A DNA stretch of 32,117 nt from Thermoplasmata archaeon (lineage in GTDB: Archaea; Thermoplasmatota; Thermoplasmata; RBG-16-68-12; JAGMCJ01), in the NCBI GenBank assembly GCA_023136265.1, contig JAGLRN010000009.1, positions 1 through 32,117 on the forward strand, written 5' to 3'. How positions within the stretch are numbered: position 1 is the first letter of the stretch; each line of letters opens with the position of its first letter. A program made the position numbers and the translations under genes. Under the pieces are notes generated by a model. The model was not told the origin of the DNA. It was given only the letters and a program-made list of their open reading frames with translations, and searched no databases. This document shows positions 14,258-21,244 of the stretch, one piece after another.

Positions 14258-14708
14258 CTATGGTGAAAAAACGGTATGTGAACATATAACGCAAATCGGA
14301 GGGGAGGGGAGCGAAAGTATCGCGCCCAAAAGCGACCCTATCAGTCCGAGGAGGATGCCCGCGGCAACGTATGAACCAACCACGGCGAGACGAGAATATC
14401 CCAGGCCCCTGAGAACGCCAATCTCCCTGCGCTGGCTCGCGACCAACCTGGAGAAGGCGGAGTAGACGACAAGGAAGGCAACAAGGAGGAAAATGAGCGC
14501 GATCGACCCAGTGAACTCCTCACCGTATCTCATCCGCGAAGTTCATCTCATCGTACTTCTGGTTGAGCGAATCCCTGGTGGACGGAATCATGTTAGCCAT
14601 CCCTGCGAACATCATGGATTCCATGGTGATCAGAAGGACGCTTCCTATGGCTCTCTAGCGCATTCGGAAAACGTCTCTCCTCATCTTCCGGCCCAGCTGG
14701 GACAAATC
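14258..14708 (-). pseudogene. Broken FtsX/MacB-type ABC permease
   Basis: Directly after the ATPase stop, the minus strand reads the start of a permease ([17 protein letters not shown]), then an in-frame TAG near 14657, then RAIGSVLLITMESMM and SLNQKYDEMNFADEIR before a TGA at 14520-14522. In the next frame the typical last part follows (TGSIALIFLLVAFLVV, FSRLVASQRREIGVLRGLG, a final membrane segment), which is cut off near 14300. The whole remnant is about 150 codons where a permease needs about 400 or more. It therefore carries a nonsense mutation, a frame change, a large internal deletion and a lost end. The neighbouring ATPase remains intact. Confidence 0.8.
14282..14290 (-). promoter_or_regulatory. 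TATA box of the polB2 operon (minus strand)
   Basis: The minus strand reads GTTATATGT, predicting transcription from about 14260 and a leader of about 12 bases with a GGGGGAGA ribosome site before ATG 14248. It lies inside the 3' end of the degraded permease gene. Confidence 0.55.
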
Positions 14709-15417
14709 AGGTTCCCCTATCACCGCCCATGAGAATTCTCTGTATCTGTCCGGATCTGAGGAAGATCGAGCGGTCCGCGATCTCGGACGCCGACTCCAGA
14801 TGAGTAACGGAGATTATCGTGGTGCCAGTCTTCCTGTTCAGGTCCAAGAGAAGGTTCCATACTATGTCTCCGGTCTCGGCATCGAGATTGCCCGTCGGCT
14901 CATCGGCGAGCAGTATCTTGGGCTCCTTCGCGAGTGCGCGGGCCACGGCCACTCTCTGCTGTTCCCCGCCGCTCAGCTGCGACGGGTACTTGTCTATATG
15001 GTCCTTGAGGCCAACCATCGTCAGGTATTTCACAGCACGTCTGCCGACCTCTTCAGAATCGCGAATTGATGTCGCCAGGCCTATCTCCACGTTCTCCCTC
15101 GCCGTAAGGGCCGGGAACAGGTTGAAGAACTGGAAAACGAGGCCGACTTCGTGGGCCCTGAACTTCGTTCTCTCTCTGTCCGGAAGGCTCGATACCTCTC
15201 TGCCCCCAACAAGGACCTTGCCCTTTGTCGGAACGTCAAGTGCGGATATCATGTTCAGCAGCGTCGTCTTCCCAGATCCGCTCTGGCCCAGAATGACCAC
15301 AAACTCTCCCCTCTCGATCTCAAAGGACACATCGTTCAGCGCACGCGTCACATTCTCTCCGTAGGGATAGTCCTTGTGGAGGTGCTCGACCCGGACAATC
15401 GGCTTCTCGTTCGTCAT
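14707..15417 (-). CDS. ABC transporter ATP-binding protein, LolD/MacB type
   Basis: The protein has 236 residues with all ABC ATPase motifs: Walker A GQSGSGKT at 44-51, Q-loop in [12 protein letters not shown] (91-102), signature LSGGEQQ at 148-154, Walker B ILLADEP at 168-174 and the switch histidine in SVTHLES. The sequence between is of the type that works with FtsX/MacB permeases to drive lipoprotein or peptide transport or membrane signalling. The partner gene immediately downstream is a wreck, so this ATPase is probably an orphan unless it serves another permease. A TATA-like ATTAATATC near 15445-15453 (read in reverse complement) supports its own promoter. Confidence 0.92.
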   Translation of the reverse strand: MTNEKPIVRVEHLHKDYPYGENVTRALNDVSFEIERGEFVVILGQSGSGKTTLLNMISALDVPTKGKVLVGGREVSSLPDRERTKFRAHEVGLVFQFFNLFPALTARENVEIGLATSIRDSEEVGRRAVKYLTMVGLKDHIDKYPSQLSGGEQQRVAVARALAKEPKILLADEPTGNLDAETGDIVWNLLLDLNRKTGTTIISVTHLESASEIADRSIFLRSGQIQRILMGGDRGT

Positions 15418-15462
15418 TCCAATCGCCTACCTGAAAACGGCTTGGATGATATTAATTGTGGG

Positions 15463-16356
15463 CTAGCCGAAGCTCTGGAGCGTGAACTGCTCCTTTATCC
15501 TGATTTCCTTTTCCTGATGCGGAATTCCCAATCTGTCCATCAGATAGAAGGCGTTCTTCGCGGCCTTGGCCTTTCCGTGGTTGTTGAAGTAGATCCTCGT
15601 CTTCTCAGCCCTGGAGTCGAACTCCTTGATCGTTGGAACCCACTTCTCTAGCTCCTCCTCTTTGTAGAGGTAGTCGTACCTGTTGATTCTGTGGTCCTTG
15701 ATTTGCTTCTCTCCTTTCCACCAGATATCGTAGTTCTTTCCGTGGAACCGTATGTAGGCATGGTCGGCCGTTGACGTATCGGTGCGCGGGAAATACGGAC
15801 TGTCCAGGCTGCAGACCGCGACGTTCTTCGAGGATATGAGTTCCTTGACGCTGGGAAGGTAGTCGTACCCGGAGGAATCCAGCCAGGACTTGTGTCTGAA
15901 CTCAACGACGTAGTCGTATTTGTCCGTGTCCAGGACGTCCAAGACGGTCTCGAGGCGCTTCAGGCCGCCCTCGCCCTCTTCGACCTTGAACCTCGGAGAA
16001 AGCTGGATCAGCACAGAGGCCAGGAGATTCTCATCCGCCAGGGGCCTCACGACAACACCCTCGAACTCTTTGGCGGCACTCGCGGCGCGCTCCCCGTCCT
16101 TCAGAATCCTCATATGGGTGACATCTTTGTGCATCTTCAGGGAGAAATCGAAATCATCCATCCTCTTGCCCTTGGCGATCCACGCCTGAATCGTTCTCTC
16201 CCCTGGAACCGCGTAGTACGTGCTGTCGATCTCGACGGTCGGGAAGTACCTTCCATAGTATTCCAGCCACCCCCCTCTCTTGTCCCTCATGGACTCAGGA
16301 TAGAACGCGCCTATCCAATCCTTGTAGGACCAGCCGCAGGTTCCTATCCTAATCAT
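15463..16356 (-). CDS. DUF72 (YecE-family) protein
   Basis: This 297-residue TIM-barrel-like protein belongs to the widespread DUF72 family, whose biochemical role is not established. It opens with MIRIGTCGWSYKDW, the standard first strand of the family, followed by a YYGRYFPTVEIDSTYYA segment. Later come EFRHKSWL and AYIRFHGKN, both typical. ATG 16356 is chosen because the TATA box at 16380-16387 makes it leaderless; the open frame extending to 16410 would begin upstream of that transcript. The neighbouring ABC genes and membrane protein give no functional clue. Confidence 0.9.
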   Translation of the reverse strand: MIRIGTCGWSYKDWIGAFYPESMRDKRGGWLEYYGRYFPTVEIDSTYYAVPGERTIQAWIAKGKRMDDFDFSLKMHKDVTHMRILKDGERAASAAKEFEGVVVRPLADENLLASVLIQLSPRFKVEEGEGGLKRLETVLDVLDTDKYDYVVEFRHKSWLDSSGYDYLPSVKELISSKNVAVCSLDSPYFPRTDTSTADHAYIRFHGKNYDIWWKGEKQIKDHRINRYDYLYKEEELEKWVPTIKEFDSRAEKTRIYFNNHGKAKAAKNAFYLMDRLGIPHQEKEIRIKEQFTLQSFG

Positions 16357-16379
16357 GGTCGTCAGCACGAATCGGAGAA

Positions 16380-16387
16380 TATAAAAA
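16380..16387 (-). promoter_or_regulatory. TATA box of the DUF72 gene (minus strand)
   Basis: The minus strand reads TTTTTATA, centred 27 bases before ATG 16356. Confidence 0.6.
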
Positions 16388-16425
16388 GATTGGCCAGAGG
16401 GGGAGGTCAAACTGTCCCCGCATCC

Positions 16426-16995
16426 CTAGCGGGGATGTCTATATCTGTCGTGCCCCCGAATCGCGTATGTCTGAACCAACGCTCCGCCAACGAAGGCAAG
16501 CCCGCCCATCGAGAGACCGAAGTTCGCATCTCCCGTAAGGAGCCAGAGGCCGACTCCGATCAGGATTCCGCCGATTAGCGCGGTGATCACGCCGATTATC
16601 TCCTCGATGAAGTAGTACGAGATCGCGAAGACGATTACGAGCACGATGAAGGCCACGACGAGTCTGCTGTCCAATGGGGCTGTTCCCAAGGCGAGGAAGA
16701 ACACACCCCCAGCGAGGAGACTCGCTAGAAATGCCAGGCCTATCTTGACCATGGCGCCAAGGAGCATACTACCGACGATCGCGAGGATGAGCGAGAGGAC
16801 CATCGCTACTATCCAATCACCAAGAATTGACCCGATCGCGTAGCCGATGGTCCCGCCGATGAAGGCGCCAATGAGGGACATCAGGGACCCCCAGATGATT
16901 CTGCCCGCAAATGCCATGCCGACACCAACGAGGATGAGAATCACACTGATGATGAGGACCGCCGTATCAGGAAGCCCGCCAATGGCCACGACCAT
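16426..16995 (-). CDS. Glycine-rich polytopic membrane protein
   Basis: This 189-residue protein is made almost wholly of hydrophobic helices, about seven, with small-residue packing motifs such as GAFIGGTIGYAIGSILGD and GGILIGVGLWLL. The arrangement resembles TMEM198/DUF4203-like proteins, but no family is certain. The tail GHDRYRHPR is short and basic. A TATA box at 17020-17028 on the minus strand makes ATG 16995 leaderless. It is divergently arranged with the radical SAM gene, the two promoters lying about 30 bases apart. Confidence 0.75.
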   Translation of the reverse strand: MVVAIGGLPDTAVLIISVILILVGVGMAFAGRIIWGSLMSLIGAFIGGTIGYAIGSILGDWIVAMVLSLILAIVGSMLLGAMVKIGLAFLASLLAGGVFFLALGTAPLDSRLVVAFIVLVIVFAISYYFIEEIIGVITALIGGILIGVGLWLLTGDANFGLSMGGLAFVGGALVQTYAIRGHDRYRHPR

Positions 16996-17019
16996 TGAGA
17001 GGAAGAAGAACCACCCCTT

Positions 17020-17060
17020 GTTATATCCTTTTGCCTCGACATACCAAGCAGGATTATAAG
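17020..17060. promoter_or_regulatory. Back-to-back TATA boxes of two divergent leaderless genes
   Basis: GTTATATCC at 17020-17028 (minus strand GGATATAAC) serves the membrane protein starting at 16995. ATTATAAG at 17053-17060 serves the radical SAM gene starting at GTG 17082. Both are about 25-29 bases from their start codons. Confidence 0.6.
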
Positions 17061-17081
17061 GTTCAGACCGTATGGAAACCC

Positions 17082-18710
17082 GTGAAGATCACAATCCTCG
17101 ACGGCTACGTGGATGAGCCGTCTTGTCTTGGCGTTCCACCGTACATCTCGCCCTATCCTCGCTACGTTGCAGGAGCCGTCCTTTCCTCTGACAGTGAGTA
17201 CGAATACGTCACAATCGAACAGTTGCGGAAGGGGGGGCACCTCTCAGGCGACGCCCTGGTACTGATCGCCGGACCCGTTGTGCCGGGGAGATACCTCCGC
17301 GGGATGCCCATCTCCTCCAAGGAGATCGTCAGCATTTGCGGGGACTTCGAGGGAACCCGCATCCTTGGAGGCCCCCTTGCGCGCTTCGGCATGTACGACC
17401 GAAGGATCGAGGACGTCTTCGACATCATCGCCAAGAAGGATCTGGATGCACTCCTGAGCGACTTCCTTTCTGGCGGGAGGGCGAAGCACAGGAACCGAGG
17501 AATGGAGGAGTGGAGGCAATGGTCGATTCTCGGCTCCGAGGTGGTCAAGGAACACCCCGACTTTCCCCAACCGCTGATCGCAGAGCTTGACAGCTGGCGG
17601 GGGTGTGTCCGATATCTTTCCGGCGGCTGCTCCTTCTGCATCGAACCCCTCTACGGCAAGCCCCAGTTCCGAGAGGCGGAGAACATTGTCGAGGAGGTGA
17701 GAGCGTTGTACTCCGCGGGAGTGCGCAACTTCCGTCTCGGGGGACAGTCGTGCGTGTTCTCCTATCTTGCAGAGGGCGTGGGGGAAACAGAGACGCCTGT
17801 TCCGAACCCGAGCGCGATCGACGGATTGCTCAAGGGCATAAGGAAGGCCGCGCCAGATCTCCACGTCCTGCATACGGACAACGCCGATCCAGCAGTGATC
17901 GCGGCCCATCCGAGAGAATCGAAGGAGGTCGCGCGTCATCTGGTGGAGTACTGCACTGGTGGGAACGTGCTTGCGTTCGGTGTGGAAAGTGCGGATCCGG
18001 AGGTCATCGCTGCGAACAATCTCAACACCAACCCAGAGCAGGCGAAGGCCGCGGTTGAGCTGATAAACGAGGTGGGGTCGGGGAGGAGCCCCACCGGTCT
18101 CCCACACCTCCTTCCGGGGATCAACTTCCTCTCCGGGCTGAAGGGCGAAAGGAAGGAGACCTTCTCGATGAACTTCGCGTTCCTGAAGGGACTGCTGGAC
18201 GAGGGGCTGATGATACGGAGAATCAACATCAGGCAGGTCCTCCCCGTTCGCGGGCGGTTCGCCGTCAGGAAGCACTACCGGGAATTCAGACGCTTCAAGT
18301 CAGAGGTCCGGCAGGACATCGACAGACCGATGCTCGTGAGGATCCTTCCAAAGGGGATTGTGCTCAGGAGAGTGTACTTGGAGATCTGGAAGGGAAGAAG
18401 CACGTTCGGTCGCCAGATAGGAACGTATCCGATCCTCGTGGGGCTCCCCTACAAGGCCGAACTGAACAGGTTCGTGGACGTCTGTATATTCTCTCATGGC
18501 TTCCGGAGCGTGACCGGGACCGAGTTCCCGTTGGCAGTCAATGACGCATCGCTAGATGCACTGGCTTCCCTGCCAGGAATCGGAAGGAAAAGGGCAGCGA
18601 GGATCGTGAGGGCCAGACCGCTCAGGAGTCCTTCTCAGTTCCATGAGGTCATGGACGACGAGGCCGTAGCCGCTGAGATCGTGCGGTTCCTGAAGTTCGA
18701 ATCAGAATGA
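17082..18710 (+). CDS. Radical SAM protein with C-terminal helix-hairpin-helix (COG1031 type)
   Basis: The protein has 542 residues from a leaderless GTG (TATA box at 17053). An N-terminal domain of about 160 residues (SCLGVPPYISPYPRY) precedes the radical SAM core. Its cluster motif is C175-x7-C183-x2-C186 (RGCVRYLSGGCSFC), rather than the common Cx3Cx2C. Downstream come FRLGGQSCVF, LAFGVESADPEVI and LPGINFLSG, typical of the barrel. The last 50 residues carry a helix-hairpin-helix (LASLPGIGRKRAARIVRA), a DNA or RNA contact motif. This architecture matches COG1031 proteins of archaea, whose reaction is unknown. The last nine bases overlap the end of herA. Confidence 0.88.
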   Translation: MKITILDGYVDEPSCLGVPPYISPYPRYVAGAVLSSDSEYEYVTIEQLRKGGHLSGDALVLIAGPVVPGRYLRGMPISSKEIVSICGDFEGTRILGGPLARFGMYDRRIEDVFDIIAKKDLDALLSDFLSGGRAKHRNRGMEEWRQWSILGSEVVKEHPDFPQPLIAELDSWRGCVRYLSGGCSFCIEPLYGKPQFREAENIVEEVRALYSAGVRNFRLGGQSCVFSYLAEGVGETETPVPNPSAIDGLLKGIRKAAPDLHVLHTDNADPAVIAAHPRESKEVARHLVEYCTGGNVLAFGVESADPEVIAANNLNTNPEQAKAAVELINEVGSGRSPTGLPHLLPGINFLSGLKGERKETFSMNFAFLKGLLDEGLMIRRINIRQVLPVRGRFAVRKHYREFRRFKSEVRQDIDRPMLVRILPKGIVLRRVYLEIWKGRSTFGRQIGTYPILVGLPYKAELNRFVDVCIFSHGFRSVTGTEFPLAVNDASLDALASLPGIGRKRAARIVRARPLRSPSQFHEVMDDEAVAAEIVRFLKFESE

Positions 18711-20243
18711 GAAGACCTTGTCCACCCTCTGGGCGACCGTATCCATTTCCTCGCTCGTCATGTTGTCCCCATCGAGGATGTTCTCTCTCACATTCTCTGG
18801 GGTGTAGTTCATGATATCAATCACGGTCGGGATGCGTATGGCGTCTCCCACCATCGCAACCGTCCTTGCCGGTATCGTCGCAACGATGCTCTCCCACACG
18901 GACCTGTCGGGGACGCCCGCAAGGGCCGATGCGAGATCCGAAGGCTCCTTCAGCGACAAGATGAGTCTGTTGGCCAGCTGGCTTCTGACCTCATCGTCGA
19001 TCTTGGCGGGTCTCTGGTCCACAAGGGCGAGTATGAGGTTGAACTTCCTGGTCTCCCTGGCAAGCTTGTTGAAGATCGTGTAGGGCGCGATTTGCGGAGC
19101 CAGGAACTTGTGCGCTTCCTCGAGGAAGAGAACAAGGCGGGGAAAGTCCTCACTCCTCTCCGTGTACCGATCGAACAACCTCCTCGTGAGCACGTTGGCG
19201 ACGAAGAGGTACACCATCTGGTCTGTCCCGTATTCGCCGAAATCCAGAACGACCGACCTCCCCTCGCGGATGAGAGAGATGAGCTGTTTGAAAGCATCCT
19301 TCCCGCCATGCCTGATGAACGTGAACCTCCGCATTCTCCCCATCCTTCTCTTGAGGGCGCTCAGGACACTCGGGTGAACCTTGTGCCCCCACTCCTCGAG
19401 GTCCGCTTGCCTGATCGCGGAGACGATGTCTCCCTTTCTCGACCTGTTAATCTCGTAGATGGCATCGATCATGTTGCGATTCAGGTCCTGGAACGCAACG
19501 ATGAGGTCCTCGGGCCTTATCTCACTTGGATTGATGATGAAGGGCACGGCCTCCTTGTTCTTCGGGTCAAGCGAGAACACCTTCACCCTCTCCGGGAAGT
19601 AGTACTTCAGGCCCTCCGTCTTGTCCGTTCTCGAATATACGCCATACTCACCGTGCATGTCGAAGATCAGGACGCTTCCTACTTCCTTTGACAGAATGCC
19701 GATGCACACGAGCTTGTTGAGGACGCTCTTCCCCATCCCAGTTCTCCCGAAGATCCCGAAAGGCTTCTCGGTAAGCTTGCTGAAGTCGATATGCACCATG
19801 AACCTCTCCACGCCGCGGATAGAGCCCAGGGGCGCGGAGAAGTCGCTTCTCTGATAGATTTTCTCGACATCTCTCAGGCTCGCGTGCCTCGCGACGGAGA
19901 AGTACGGAGGAATGGTCTGAGGCTCGGACAGCTTATGGGTCCCTCTGTGTATGAGCTGAATCGGCCTTAGGTTCGCCTTCGAGTAGAATATCCTCCCGCT
20001 GAAGCCCTCGTGGGTCTCGCTCAACGGGACAATGGAATCCCTCATCCCCGACCCCGCCAACCTCTCCGCGATCTCGACGGACTGGTTCACGATGTCGTGG
20101 ACCATGCAGTAGAAGTCGTACGTCCGGCCCTCGACGACGACCGGGTACCCGATTCGGAGGGTCTCCGGATTGTCCAGGCTTAGCTTGGCCACCAGACCTC
20201 CGAGCACTGAGGCCGAAACGACCTCGCCGATTTCCTCGTTCAT
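18702..20243 (-). CDS. herA: HerA DNA-translocating ATPase
   Basis: This 513-residue FtsK/HerA-type hexameric ATPase has an N-terminal HAS-barrel (residues 1-100: EIGEVVSASVLGGLVAKL, GYPVVVEG). Walker A GRTGMGKS is at 166-173, IFDMHGEYG follows, Walker B with its glutamate is in LVLFLEEAHKF, and an arginine-rich LARETRKFNL stretch comes after it. HerA works with NurA to resect DNA ends after Mre11-Rad50 action, leaving 3' single strands for RadA. The ATG overlaps the nurA stop as ATGA, so the two partners are translationally coupled. It is the last gene of the four-gene operon. Confidence 0.95.
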   Translation of the reverse strand: MNEEIGEVVSASVLGGLVAKLSLDNPETLRIGYPVVVEGRTYDFYCMVHDIVNQSVEIAERLAGSGMRDSIVPLSETHEGFSGRIFYSKANLRPIQLIHRGTHKLSEPQTIPPYFSVARHASLRDVEKIYQRSDFSAPLGSIRGVERFMVHIDFSKLTEKPFGIFGRTGMGKSVLNKLVCIGILSKEVGSVLIFDMHGEYGVYSRTDKTEGLKYYFPERVKVFSLDPKNKEAVPFIINPSEIRPEDLIVAFQDLNRNMIDAIYEINRSRKGDIVSAIRQADLEEWGHKVHPSVLSALKRRMGRMRRFTFIRHGGKDAFKQLISLIREGRSVVLDFGEYGTDQMVYLFVANVLTRRLFDRYTERSEDFPRLVLFLEEAHKFLAPQIAPYTIFNKLARETRKFNLILALVDQRPAKIDDEVRSQLANRLILSLKEPSDLASALAGVPDRSVWESIVATIPARTVAMVGDAIRIPTVIDIMNYTPENVRENILDGDNMTSEEMDTVAQRVDKVFSF

Positions 20244-21244
20244 CTAAGATCCCTGCTTGCTTGGTCAAGGTATTCATGGAACGCCCCCCGTCTCTCCCCT
20301 TCCACGTGCGTCAGTCCGCCAATGATCTCTTCGACAGGCATTCCCTCCTCGACACCTACGTGGAGCAGAACCTCTTCGTACACCTCCCTGAACTGCCTGA
20401 TCGTCACTGCGAACCTATGGGCTTCAAGGAGCGGATAGGGGTATCCTGGACACAGTCCCGACCTGGCATAGTGAGCGAGGTTCGAGAAGACGAAGGACGG
20501 GTCGTCCCTGAACGTGCCAACGTCAATACGGAACCACTTCGGTGAATCGGGATGAAGTTTGGCGAAGTAGACGTCACCATGAAGGAATCCCCTGTGCTTC
20601 TCCTCGTATCCGCTGGGCACCCTCACAAATGCCATACCGTTCTTTCCATTCAGGAGTTCCTCGTCCGTCTTCACCCCGCCGAAGGCGTGAGAATACGAGT
20701 CCTTGGAGATGCCTACGAGGATGTTTCCTCGTCTCTCGCACTCCTCCCTGGTCTCGTGCAGATGGTTGGACTCCTTGTGAAAGGACGCAAGCGTGCCGTC
20801 CACGGCAATGATGGCACCCTCTCTCTCCCGCGCCATCCGGAGAGTGAGCTCCCCCTCCAGGTGGTGCCTGAACTCGTTCATCATCGCCCGCGGATGGTCT
20901 CCTGACAATCTCGTCGCCTCGAAGAGCTGCATGTGAAGATCGCTCTGTCTCTCGACCACGTGCCTTTCAGTCGAGATGAGGATGGGAACATCCAGTCTCT
21001 TGTTGTCCACCAGCCTGTAGCCGTCATCCCTGAAGACATAGGCAAGACCACCGACCCTCACGATTGCGAGCCACATGCTTGATATGTTCAGCAGGAATGA
21101 GTAAGAGCCGTCAACAGCAATCATCTCTCTCACGGTCCGAGAACGATCGAAGTTCACAAGCTCACAGTCCCTTAGGACATCCGGTCCATTGTTGCGATAG
21201 AGAGCGACGTCTCTCATACGGTGTCTCAACCCCTCCAACAGCAT
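20240..21244 (-). CDS. nurA: NurA nuclease
   Basis: This 334-residue protein has the NurA nuclease plan: the first catalytic motif MIAVDGSYSF (41-50, with Asp45), a second IIAVDGTLASF in the middle, and later LHPDSPKWFRIDVG and the C-terminal helical part. NurA is a Mn-dependent 5'-3' exonuclease and endonuclease that forms a complex with HerA. Its ATG follows the rad50 stop without a gap (TAGATG), and its stop overlaps the herA start, both signs of coupled translation within one operon. Confidence 0.93.
   Translation of the reverse strand: MLLEGLRHRMRDVALYRNNGPDVLRDCELVNFDRSRTVREMIAVDGSYSFLLNISSMWLAIVRVGGLAYVFRDDGYRLVDNKRLDVPILISTERHVVERQSDLHMQLFEATRLSGDHPRAMMNEFRHHLEGELTLRMAREREGAIIAVDGTLASFHKESNHLHETREECERRGNILVGISKDSYSHAFGGVKTDEELLNGKNGMAFVRVPSGYEEKHRGFLHGDVYFAKLHPDSPKWFRIDVGTFRDDPSFVFSNLAHYARSGLCPGYPYPLLEAHRFAVTIRQFREVYEEVLLHVGVEEGMPVEEIIGGLTHVEGERRGAFHEYLDQASRDLR

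Noticed and set aside
14258-14533. A 91-codon frame as a functional small membrane protein
   Set aside because: Its sequence is the last third of an FtsX-type permease, and the preceding third is present just upstream in another frame with a stop codon, so it is a remnant.
17244-18275. A 343-codon open frame on the minus strand
   Set aside because: It lies wholly inside the radical SAM gene, whose motifs are clear; the reverse frame has no domain or start signals.
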